From assembly GCA_002633025.1 (NCBI GenBank), contig NMRB01002799.1:1-64000 (forward strand): a DNA stretch of 64,000 nucleotides, given 5' to 3'. The notes below the pieces were generated by a model that was not told the origin of the DNA, searched no databases, and worked only from the letters and a program-made list of their open reading frames with translations. A program made the position numbers and the translations under genes. Shown here piece after piece: positions 34,361 through 44,765 of the stretch (position 1 is its first letter; every line of letters starts with the position of its first letter). This DNA comes from Notospermus geniculatus (Eukaryota > Nemertea > Pilidiophora > Heteronemertea > Lineidae).

Positions 34361-35768
34361 CTGTGTCAACCAATCATTAGCCTTCATTCACTTTCCATAA
34401 GACCAGGAAATGCCTGTATTCCCACTTGGGGATTCCCTAGCCTGGTTTCATTGTGTTGAGTGAGTGAAAGGCAAAATTCTGTCAGACTTGTGTGTTACAT
34501 GAATTTGTGTGTGAACAGGTTGATTTTCCTCTTTTTCTGGCCCTGATTTTGGTATTGAATCATCAGTTTGCTTTGTCAGTATGGTCACAGCTGTGGAGCA
34601 GCACCAAGATTTTAGTGTTCAAATTTGCTGTAAGTGTAGGCCTACATTGTATTTCTATCAGCATTTCAGTTTCATAGTTAAAGCAAGCTATCAGCTCAGC
34701 TGTAGCAGATAGAGAGCCCGCTGCCTCTGAAACAGTAGAGACCCCCACTTCCCAACTCGCTAGACAGCGGAATGCCAACAATGCTAGGCCTATGTCAGAA
34801 TTAAAAGCAAATACCAATCTGAATCTGAGATCGACACCAATTCTTGCACAAGTCATGAACAGCCATCAACTTTAGAATGACTCCTTGTCATCAGTTTCAG
34901 ATTCATCATCCATGTGCTGAACAAGATTCACTATCTTTTTCGTCATCTTGATTCCGCAGGCATTTAGCGAATTACGGGTGGTGAGTATGGAAGCTGGTCG
35001 TGAGTAAAAAGTTGGTCAGAAATATTGTTACATGCTCAAAATTACTGATTTTTCAATAATCAGTGTGCTCAGAAAGTAGCATTGGCCCTTTCAGAAACAA
35101 AAAACCGAATCCAATACTGTGTCAACCAATCATTAGCCTTCATTCACTTTCCATAAGACCAGGAAATGCCTGTATTCCCACTTGGGGATTCCCTAGCCTG
35201 GTTTCATTATGTTGAGTGAGTGAAACGCAAAATTCTGTCAGATTTGTGTGTTACATGAATTTGTGTGTGAACAGGTTGATTTTCCTCTTTTCTGGCTCTG
35301 ATTTTGGTATTGAATCATCAGTTTGCATTGTCAATATGGTCACAGCTGTGGAGCAGCACCAATATTTTAGTGTTCAAATTTGCTCTAAGTGTAGGCCTGG
35401 GCCTACATTGTATTTCTATCAGTCAGCATTTCAGTTTCATCTATTCTAAGCAAGTTACCAGCTCTGACAGCTGTAGTAGGCAGAGAGCCCGCTGCCTCTG
35501 AAACAGAGACCCCCACTTCCCAACTCGCTAGACAGCGGAATGCCAACAATGCTAGGCCTATGACTATGTCAGAATTAAAAGCAAATACCAATCTGAATCT
35601 GAGATCGACACCAATTCTTGCACAAGTCATGAACAGCCATCAACTTTAGAATGACTCCTTGTCATCAGTTTCAGATTCATCATCCATGAGCTGAACAAGA
35701 TTCACTATCTATTTCATCATCTTGATTCCGCAGGCATTTAGCAAACTACGGGTGGTGAGTATGGAAGC
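34361..35768 (+). repeat. Tandem duplication, 756-bp offset, upstream of the fusion gene
   Basis: 34361-34996 and 35117-35768 are near-identical. Both contain a micro-exon-like block: acceptor TTGATTCCGCAG, 21 bases, donor GTGAGT. They may carry alternative 5' UTR exons of the gene that starts at 35882. Confidence 0.85.
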
Positions 35769-35881
35769 TTCTCCCTCGTTCACAACCACAAATTCAAGAA
35801 AAACTGACAAAAATCTCCTGTAATTTTTCAGAGCCACTGCTGTTTGTGACATTTGATTACCGGTACTGGTAATTCAGAAAC

Positions 35882-38800
35882 ATGAGTGCCAGAGTTGTAA
35901 TCATTGGGGCTGGCCCTGCTGGATGTCACGCTGCTCTCGCATTCCTAAAGACTGGAGCTTTCAACGATGTGCAGGTGTTTGAGAAGCGACCAAGGAATGT
36001 CTCGGAAGAAAAAGGAAGGAACATCAACATAACATTATGCAAAAGAGGTACCGTAGGCATAATGGTCAAAACAATGGATATCAGGTTCCCACCATTAAAT
36101 GCCCTTGGCCTGTTTTCAGTAAACTACACTCATCTTTTAACTGTCTTCCAGGTTTAGACTGTTTGCAATCCTGTGGCATATGTGTCACCGGGCAGAGTCC
36201 CAACGAGGTGGAACCGGGACCAACAGTGAGCTCAGTCCCTATGACTCACTTCAAGCTTCATGGCCGGGAGTCCTCCATTCGTCTGCCCTACAAGGATTGT
36301 ATTCCTGATGACATGCCGTCCAACCAAGGCTCAGCGACTTCCATCCAATCTGTTCGTCGTAATGAACTCTACGATGTCTTAGTTGAGGCTTGTGAGAAAG
36401 CTGGTGGGTATCAAAGAAGATACGGTACAGTACGGACCCCGTAGGCCTACTGATGTTACACCAAACATGGTTTTCTCCATTTTGCACTCATGCTGGGTCA
36501 TGTACCGTAGTTTTCNACTAATGTGGGGCTGTCAGAGTGGTGCAGTGGAAACATCAGTGCCTGTCACCTCTGAGGTCCTGGGTTCGATTCCCAGTCAGAC
36601 CAGCTCTCCATGTGATGGAGAGGGCAACTTTCTTTGATAATGCAGGTTTTCTCTGGACACACTGGTTTCCTTCTGCAGTGGAGCTTAGGTACAGAGTGAC
36701 ATTTGATAAGTCTTCAATGATTGGCCAGTGAACAGGGCCATACAGGGTGATCACAGAGTAGGCCTACAACTATTGTTGACTACAGAGTCATTTGATCAGA
36801 GTCAAGGACTCAGCGACCACATAAACGAATCTTTTCATTTCATTCCAGGTATCAAGATTTACTTCGAGCATCAATGTACAGCAGTTGAGTTGATCCCAGT
36901 CAGTGACCGCACAGACCAAGTCAACGTTCATAAGATTGACTTCCTGCGCAACGACGGAAGAAAAATGTCTACCACAGCAGCCATTGTGGTCGGGGCTGAT
37001 GGTGTCCACTCTGATGTGGCGCGATACATCGTGTCAGATAAGGAAGTGGTTGACTACGACAAGAACATGGGCGTCAAGAAGCTGTTGAGTGAATTCGAAC
37101 AGACGAGAATTTTGGAAAACTGCCAAATCGGTTATCGTGAGGTGTCGGTTCCGCACGAAGTCTCAATCCAGCAAGGTCTCGAGTTGGATACATTCCATAT
37201 TTGGGCGAATGAAGAGATGGTGATCCTGGGCCTGCCGTCATCTGACGGGAACATGACTATTGGGATTTATGGTCCAACGGACAAGATGAAGAGACTGCAC
37301 AATGACGAACTGATCGCTGACATTGTGCAAGAATTTCCAAATCTTGGACGATGTTTTGATGCAGTGTCTGCCAATGAAATCGACAGGGTATGCAATGCAA
37401 GTTTCTTGTGAAGTTGTTTGAAAATTTGTTATATTCAGGCTGCCGAATCAATCCTTATCTTTTTTGCCTCGTCTCCTTTCCAGCCCAACGGTTCCTACAC
37501 AATCGGTAAACTGCTGACGGCAATCAACCCCAACCTTGTCAAGGATGGCGTCGTTTTGATCGGGGATGCTGGCCATGCCATGTTGCCTTTCCTTGGCCAG
37601 GGCCTCAACTCTGGGCTCGAAGATTCCAAGATCTTCCTGCTGTACATCGAAAATTGGACTGACAAGGGTAGGTACGGGAAAACTGTTGTAAGTGCTCTTC
37701 GTTTTGCTTGTCTCACTGTTTGGCTCATCTGAGGCCTGCCTGTGCACTTGACCTGGTTTTCCATTTTGAAGGCAGAGAATACACTGGGACTCTGGTTTTC
37801 AATTCACAATATTACTTCATCAAAACCTCCTTTAACTACATTTCATTTCTTTTCAGTTGTTGACGGTGAAGCAGACGTCAAGTCATTACATTCCCTCATG
37901 CGTCGCTACAACTCGGCCCGCAAAGTTGACATCCACGTCATCCAGGAACAGAGTCGCTGTGAACTCGAGCGATTACTCTCAATGCAGAAAATGATGGCTG
38001 AAGACCTGAATCCTGCGTCGTTTGCCCTGTCCCGGTTTTTCTACTATGCTAGTTTCTCTTCTCTCTTATACGGTGAGGCATGGAGAAGGTCAAAACCAAA
38101 GAAGATCTCCGTGGGTGAGTCCTTACAGGTGGAATCTGCTATTAGGCCTTGGATGCAGAATATTCGAGATGTGCCAGTATGTCTCAAATCAAGCCGTAGG
38201 GCCGTATGCACAGAGCTTCCTTGAGTGTGAGGTCGACCTTTTATAGCTATTGTTTGTATGACCGGAGGGAACGGAACAGGTTCGACCTTACACTTTAGGA
38301 AGCTCTGTGCATACGGCCCTAAGTCAATGATCCATTGGTTAGAGGACATTTCAACTCCTGACATTTTGTCCCTCAACATCCCATCCCCTAGGACATTTCC
38401 CCTCACACATTTTGTCCACTGGGACACTTCGTCCCTTGGACGTTTTGTTCCTCAGGACCCTGGACATTTTCATCCCCTATAATATTTCGTCCCCAAGAAC
38501 TTTCTGTCCCTGGACATTTCATCCCCTAGGACCTATCATCCCCGTCGTCTTTTCTCTGATGTTTTGATTAAATTTAGGTGCAACCGTTGAAGAAGGAGAA
38601 ATCTTGGCCCAGGTTGAATCCGTCAAGACCTTGATATCTGTGATTGCTCCCCGTAGCGGTCGAGTGACAGGGGTCAAGGAACAAAGCCATGGGGTACCAG
38701 CATATGAGATCACACCGAGGAAGGGCACTGATTCAGACGTGAAGATAGACTCACCGAAATCAGCAGTCGTGGTTGAAACACCACCAAGGCCTACGGAAAA

Positions 38801-41800
38801 AAGGGATCAAAATCAGTCCATTTGGCAAACTCAAAAGGAGGATGCACCCTTTGATCTACCAGTGTTCCAGAAGAGACTGAAGACACGTTACGTTGGACGA
38901 TGCGTACTGTATAATGCGACGACAGGATCTACCATGGATGATGGAAAAGAACTTGCAAAGAAAGGTAGAGCAATGAACTGTTCGACTGGAATTTCTACTT
39001 AATACAATATCGACTGGCAATCTGATATAAAATTGAAAATTTTGCACTACTCTTTCAGGGTGTGTCCACGGTACAATGTGTTTGGCGGAGACCATGACCG
39101 CTGGCAGGGGGCGCCAGGGAAATAAGTGGATGTCTCCCCCAAAGGGTAATTTATATGTGACCGTTGTGATGAGGATTCACCAAGACCAGGAGGTAAGTTT
39201 ATGTGTGGGTTCAGTTTACCAATCTCGTATTGGAATCTCAGGGAGGTCTTTTTTACTGTGATTTCCTCCGAGAAGTTGAAAGACCTTTAGTTGCAGCAAA
39301 CATCTGTAGGGCGAATGACTTGCTTTTGAATTGAACTGTAAAAATGCACTTAGATGAACCGAATTTTTCTTACAGGACCAGATAAAGAATGTTCAGTTTG
39401 CCACAGCAGTTGCCATCTGTTTGGCAGTGCGACAATATGGACTAAAAGATGCGGTTGTCAAGTGGCCGAATGATATCTGGGTCAGAGGCCACAAATTGGC
39501 TGGAGTGCTGATTGAAGTTTGTAGGTTTGCTGCTATCAAAGGTGAGTCATCTTGAACCAGCAAAGAGCCCTAGCCGAGTGGTCATCACGTCCGCTCAGCA
39601 AGCGGCAGGTCCCAGGTTCGAATAGAGCCTGGGCCATATGGGATTTCATTCCCAGCTCTTCACGTCCGTCGCATGGGACATTAAGCTGTGGTGCCTTGTA
39701 CCTTGTTTCTTTGCAAGGGCAAGTAAAAGACCCCATCCAAGTGAGGAACATGAGTAGCTTGCGATGGCCTTCTCCGTACTTACCAGGGCCAATAACACTA
39801 TGGCGTCGGCCCTGACGGAAAAATCAAATCGCTGTAGCCTATACTGGGAATGAAATTCAAACCCATGACTTCAGAAGTGACAATCAATTCTGGTTGTGTT
39901 GCACCACTGAGCACCCCACGACTCCCATGGCTCAGACTGAGGCATTCAGACTCAGACATTCTTCGAGTGTTATCTGAAAGACCCGGTGTTCTATCTCGTG
40001 CACCTCATTCTCATCACAATTATCTCACTTCTAGATGAGGCACCAAGCAGCACGGCTATTCTAGTTGGATTCGGCATCAACGTCAACGACAACCCTCGCC
40101 TCAACAAGGACATACGAGAAAATGCTACAAGTATCTCCAACGAGATTGGTCACCATGCATCAAGAGAAACAATCCTGGCCGATATCTGTAACAACCTTGA
40201 ATACCAGTGTGACCTTGACATGGCAACCATATTGGAGACGTTTCAAAGTATGCATATCTGGAAACCAGGCTCAACTCTGGAGGTAATCCCTAAAGACAAA
40301 ACAAAGGCCTACCAAGGTGTTATGGAGGACATAGAGCTTGATGGGACCCTCAAGATAACAGGTATGGTGTGTGCAATGACTCACTTCCAGAACAGAAATT
40401 TCAGTCAATTCCGCTCACATTGCGGCATCTTTCCTGCCAACACTGCGCCTGATATGCACAGCCCCTTGCGCGTGTGACACTGTCCCCACTCAGCCAAGGC
40501 CATCTCAAACTGTCACAGCCTGTCAAGTCCTGGCTCATCGCACGTGCTGCCAGCAATTCATCAGCTCACCTTGTGGATTTCAGTGAACGAAACTGGATGG
40601 AACAGAGACCATCCTATGTGTGTCCTACGTGTCCTGCAATGAGTCTCAGGGGCAGAGCCAGGATTTGGGGGAAAAAAGGGGGCACCCTGTGTGCTAGGAA
40701 CGTTGAAATTTACGCCAAGTTCCAGAATTTCACGGTCAATTTTACAGATTTGTTGGCCAACAGGGGGGCGTCCGCCGGGTGTGCCCCCCTTGGATCCACA
40801 TCCTGAGATGTGACCATCTCTCTCACCTGTGGCCTATAAGAATTGATTTTAGTCTCAGACTCATTCATTTCTTTTAAATTTGGTTCTGTAGATGACGGGG
40901 GAAAGACTCAATACCTTTCGAATATTGGTCTGTCTGTCCGTCCAGTACCCGAGTCAGTGGTCTATGTGTACAGTGGATATGGACACAGCGACCAGAGTCT
41001 TCAGATGCTGTGCACCAGTCTCAAGATGTTCGTTGATACATCAAAATATTGTGTCAAAATGATCGGTGCAGATGAACTTATTGAAGGTAAGAAAATCCAG
41101 TGGTCATGGTGATGTAGATTAATCCATTTTTCAGGAGTGAATACAGGATATTCCTCTAAAAGAGTGCAGCACCTGACGGGACAGCGTCCAAGACGTCCCG
41201 CACGTCATTCATGATGTTTTGAGGTGAGACGAAAAAAAATCAGATTGTTTCACGACGTCATGATCGCTGAAACAACCGGATTTTTTTTCGAGTCACGTCA
41301 CGCGCTCAGAAATGACGTGCGGGACGTCATGACGCTGTCCCGTCAGGTGCTGCGCTCTTTTGGAGTGATAGAGTCTATTGCAATATGATGAATTTGAACT
41401 GTTCCCTTGATAAGCGCACATTAGTGCAAGAAAGACGTCCACTGCAGGAAGGCATCTTTGCGGTCAACTGCCAAGTATTTGTCAATTCTCTGTTCTTCAT
41501 TACAGGGGCATGGACTGAAAAAGCAGCCTTGATTGCCTTTGGTGGAGGCTTTGACTGTGGTTACATCGACTCCCTTGGAGAGAGAGGCATCGCTGTCATC
41601 CAGGAATATGTTACCAAGGGAGGGAATTACCTCGGGATCTGTGCTGGAGGTTATTTTGGCTGCACGGAGATAGAGTTTGATAAGGGAGGAGAGTTGGAGG
41701 TCTGCGGTGGTAGAGATCTGCAGTTCTTTCCAGGTTTGTGTCAATTTCTTTCAGTGCCCAGATACATGTAACCTTACATTTTCTGTAGCTACCTCTCTCG

Positions 41801-42359
41801 GGACAGCACAGCTTTTCACAATTGGTATAAATTCAATTAGGCTAATTTCAATTAGTCTGTCTCAAATGAAGACAGATTTTCAGATGTCCATTATGAGGTT
41901 TTACACGGTAACCTTTTCTGATTCAAAAGTCAAATCCTTTTCATTACAGGCAAATGTGTTGGTCCTGTATTTCCTGGGTTTGTCTATGACAGCGAGGAGG
42001 GCGCACATGCGGCAGAAGTCGTTTGGAAACTACCCGCCGAACAAGGACAGACTGACCATGCACTGCATGCATATTTCAATGGTGGTGGGGCATTCATTAT
42101 CCCAGAGAGCTCAGAAGATGACAAGGTTGAAGTCATAGCACATTATACGTCAATCCCAGAGAAGCCCGCCGCTGTATTGAAATGCAAAGTCGGAGCGGGC
42201 GTGGCTGTCCTAAGTGGAATTCATTTTGAATACATTCCACAAGATCTCAATATTACGGAGGGCTCACCCCTGGTCAGCATTGTTCCTCAGCTTTTGTCCA
42301 GTCAGGAGATGTGTATTGAGTGCTTCAAGTCAGTGCTTAACCATCTTTCTGTCAAATGA
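35882..42359 (+). CDS. Fusion enzyme: KMO-like monooxygenase, lipoyl carrier, biotin-protein ligase, BPL_N/GATase
   Basis: Exons: 35882-36047, 36152-36403, 36849-37387, 37484-37667, 37857-38114, 38578-38964, 39059-39192, 39376-39541, 40035-40361, 40892-41086, 41506-41733, 41950-42359. Every intron is GT-AG and all phases agree, giving 1081 aa. Residues 1-455 are a kynurenine-3-monooxygenase-like FAD enzyme: G-A-G-P-A-G at 9-14, G-A-D-G at 188-191, G-D-A-G-H-A from 346 and G-Q-G-L-N-S-G. Residues about 462-500 are a lipoyl/GcvH-like carrier domain with candidate acceptor Lys483 in E-S-V-K. Residues about 570-830 are a biotin-protein ligase: G-R-G-R-Q-G at 611-616, K-W-P-N-D at 669-673, K-L-A-G with Lys680, then the C-terminal barrel. 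Residues about 835-1081 are BPL_N/class I GATase-like with Cys915 in G-I-C-A-G-G-Y. Exon 6 holds carrier plus ligase start and exon 10 ligase end plus GATase start, so these joins are genomic. The KMO-to-carrier join is a splice inside the carrier. KMO's membrane tail is missing. Confidence 0.9.
36515..36515. other. Single-N join in intron 2 of the fusion gene
   Basis: Lies between exons 2 and 3 of the fusion gene, just before a SINE. Both KMO-like exons flank it in consistent phase, so the join is probably correct. Confidence 0.8.
36525..36700 (+). mobile_element. tRNA-derived SINE in intron 2 of the fusion gene
   Basis: CTGTCAGAGTGGTGCAGTGG, then the B box CTGGGTTCGATTCCCAGTCA, then GTGATGGAGAGGGCAACTTT and TGGTTTCCTTCTGCAGTGGA. 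It matches the minus-strand SINE at 17525. Confidence 0.8.
38198..38320. repeat. Foldback in intron 5 of the fusion gene
   Basis: AGGGCCGTATGCACAGAGCT pairs with AGCTCTGTGCATACGGCCCT at the other end; about 40 bp of arm in total. Confidence 0.8.
38340..38545. repeat. Minisatellite (GGACATTTCATCCCCTAG-type unit)
   Basis: About nine degenerate units of roughly 20 bp directly upstream of the carrier-domain exon. Confidence 0.75.
39552..39850 (+). mobile_element. tRNA-derived SINE, second family, in intron 8
   Basis: CCTAGCCGAGTGGTCATCAC (A box) and CCCAGGTTCGAATAGAGCCT (B box), followed by a body with GGGCAAGTAAAAGACCCCAT. The head and body differ from the 36525 family. Confidence 0.65.
41158..41362. 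mobile_element. Foldback element in intron 10 of the fusion gene
   Basis: AAAAGAGTGCAGCACCTGAC pairs with GTCAGGTGCTGCGCTCTTTT. Inner arms GACGTCCCGCACGTCATT and AATGACGTGCGGGACGTC also pair. TSD not clear. Confidence 0.8.
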
Positions 42360-42484
42360 CTCACACTAAAGGACTCGAATGACACTGTCCTTGAACTCGA
42401 AGGACACTGTCTTCACTTTAGTCATTAGAATTAACTGGTGCTACAAAGATGTTTAATAGTACGTCGACGATTAAACTGTCATGT

Positions 42485-43010
42485 CATCTCCAATTTTCAA
42501 CCCCAAGCAGGGTCTTCATCAGACACTTTCTATAGATCGTTGCAGTTGATTGGGAACAACGTCTTCAGGCCAAACGCAGTCAAGGCGCAGCGTCACTTCA
42601 GTGTTGGCGAGGCCAGCGCCCATGCTTTCTCCTGTACGTCGACGACGTCACTGACGTCCCACGTGGGTTTTGTAAACTGTTTCAAGTCAAACTTTTAGAT
42701 TTCCAAAGCGAGTATTCTGTTGAGCAGTTATAGATTCCCAAATTTTTATTACCATCATGATCCCAAGGTTCTAAGCTATCCACTGTTATGTTTAATTAGT
42801 GGGAGTGACCAGGGACCTGGCGACAGCAATGAGTTAAAAAGGGCATGTGCGGTCAAATTCTCGTAAACGTTGTTCCCTACTTTTTGCATGGATCTATAGT
42901 GGAGATCCCAGAAGGGAATTCATTTCTGGGATCTCTACTAGAAAGTGCCTGACGAAGACCCTGGTTGGGGTCGAAAATTTATGAAATTCGGAGAGACTAT
43001 GTATCATATG
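42485..43010. repeat. Two facing copies of a GACCC-hairpin/GAAA repeat
   Basis: ATTTTCAACCCCAAGCAGGG (42492) and, inverted, CCTGGTTGGGGTCGAAAATT (42959), each next to a CACTTTCTA or TAGAAAGTG tract. The same core occurs near 9150, 12080, 18080 and 23000. They lie in the 3' UTR region of the fusion gene. Confidence 0.6.
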
Positions 43011-43317
43011 ATTTTGTGTGTTGTTCTTTGTGCTCTATGTTGGATATATGATTAAACTGTCTAGATAAAATGACAGAATCATCAGAATTATGTCAGGCAA
43101 CAGAACAAGGAAATTAATCAGGACACAAGTTCCACCAGAGGAGTTTAGCCCCCTTGTCTCCGGGATGATGAAGACAACGGGTCCCCGGCAGAGACGGAAT
43201 CGGACCATAATGTTTACTTCAGCTCCCAAGGACAAACAACTATGTACATTATACACGTGAATTGTACATGTCTCAACATTGCCCTGTTGTCATTGATGAA
43301 ACTCCGAAATCCTTGGC

Positions 43318-43323
43318 AATAAA
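43318..43323 (+). terminator. Candidate polyadenylation signal of the fusion gene
   Basis: AATAAA about 960 bases after the stop at 42359, the first good signal on this strand. Confidence 0.5.
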
Positions 43324-44144
43324 CGACTCTTTTCTTCAATTTGAGAAAAGTTCGGCTGGTCTTACATCATAAGATTGTCGCATGCATGTAAGGTGGGTAT
43401 GAGTGTCCATATTTAGCAGATGAAAATGAACCTAGCCACTTTGTTCCTTCCATTAAATTAATGGGTGGGGGTGGGGCAACCCACCCATGACCCTCACTCT
43501 TGTCTAATCTCAGACCCTGTCCCTGCCCACCATCTGATCTTAGGCCTAGGCTAGGGGTAGGCCTACTTTACTTACAAGCCATGCCAGGCGTAGGACTTTG
43601 GACTAGGCCAACTAAAAGAAACGTTAGGCCTTTGAGGAAGACCAAGGTAATACATGTAATAGGCCTAGGCCTACACCACCGGCACCGGCACCACCACCGC
43701 CCACATTCCACAAAGTCAAGTGGCCGTGGTCGATGGACAACGACTGTCATGCCTGGCTGTGCCTAGGCCTTCCACACCGTCACAACAGGCCTAGGCCTAT
43801 CATCATCGCATGATGATCATGATGACAAGAGAAGCCAATACTAATTTTTTAATAGGTAGATATGGACTCAACGTCTCGCTCGCAAGTCCTGCTTCCTGTT
43901 GTTCAGGCCTATGCCAGTGACAAACCAATACGATTTTCAGGTGTGGACATGGAGGAGCCATCTGAGCTAGATAGGGGGAGGGGAGAGGAGGTCCTGACCC
44001 TTCCCTTAGTCACTCAGAGATTATCGTTCTAACCCTAAGGCCCACTTCGCGTGGCTCATGCAGGGCACACATTTCCGAATCATTAGGGTTCATCATTCAG
44101 TTCTATGCACTTTTTCCAGGAGACAAACACCAGAAAAATCACTG

Positions 44145-44765
44145 ATGAATCGCTTCATCGAGAAGAGTCTCATTCTGAAGTTCAAGTGCGGAAAATGGCG
44201 GTTCGATCGAGAAGTTCGTGCTTTGGCCAATGGGCAACTAATGGCAAGTATCATCGACGGCAGAGCTTCATTTATGCCATGGGATCACGCTTCACCAGCA
44301 GCAGTCGATGCAAAAGATGACGAAGACCACTCTAAATCTGAATGGCTACTCTACCGTGAGAAAGGCTATTTGAACAATAGAGAAAATGTCTCAGCCTCGG
44401 CCGATGTAACACGTCAATATCTGTACGAATTTCCGAAAAGTAAACCAATTCAAGTTTATTACTGCACAACAAGAAGAGATTCAAATGCAATAACAGATCC
44501 CGTCTTCGACTTTATATCATCCGCTTTCATGGAGAATGGCTTCTTCCACGAACTTATGTTTGAATATCAGAATGGTACGCCCCCTGGTGGTAAGGAAGCA
44601 GATCTCTCAAATGCGTCAGCTCAGGTTGAACACGGATGTAAACCAGACACTTATAGAGGCATAATAGACATCGTCAATGCTAATCGCTATAGCACCAAAT
44701 GGAGTGTTACCGGCCCACAGAAATCATATGAAATACACACTACATATGAAAGAATACAGGAATAG
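44145..44765 (+). CDS. Uncharacterised protein, 206 aa (start uncertain)
   Basis: An uninterrupted frame ending at TAG 44763-44765. A strong acceptor (TATGCACTTTTTCCAG, to 44119) precedes it, and the first in-frame ATG after that is at 44145. The product has balanced globular composition, mixed hydrophobic and charged residues, aromatic clusters such as Q-V-Y-Y-C-T-T-R-R, and no signal peptide or membrane segment. An ATG at 43863 with a GT after R-F-S-G could be an upstream coding exon, but it joins in frame only through a weaker acceptor at 44100. I do not recognise the family. It may equally be the last exon of a longer gene. Confidence 0.55.
   Translation: MNRFIEKSLILKFKCGKWRFDREVRALANGQLMASIIDGRASFMPWDHASPAAVDAKDDEDHSKSEWLLYREKGYLNNRENVSASADVTRQYLYEFPKSKPIQVYYCTTRRDSNAITDPVFDFISSAFMENGFFHELMFEYQNGTPPGGKEADLSNASAQVEHGCKPDTYRGIIDIVNANRYSTKWSVTGPQKSYEIHTTYERIQE

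Noticed and set aside
36536-36612. tRNA gene suggested by A and B boxes (also at 17640, 28130, 39600)
   Set aside because: The boxes sit in longer repeated units with a common non-tRNA body and no full cloverleaf, so these are SINEs.
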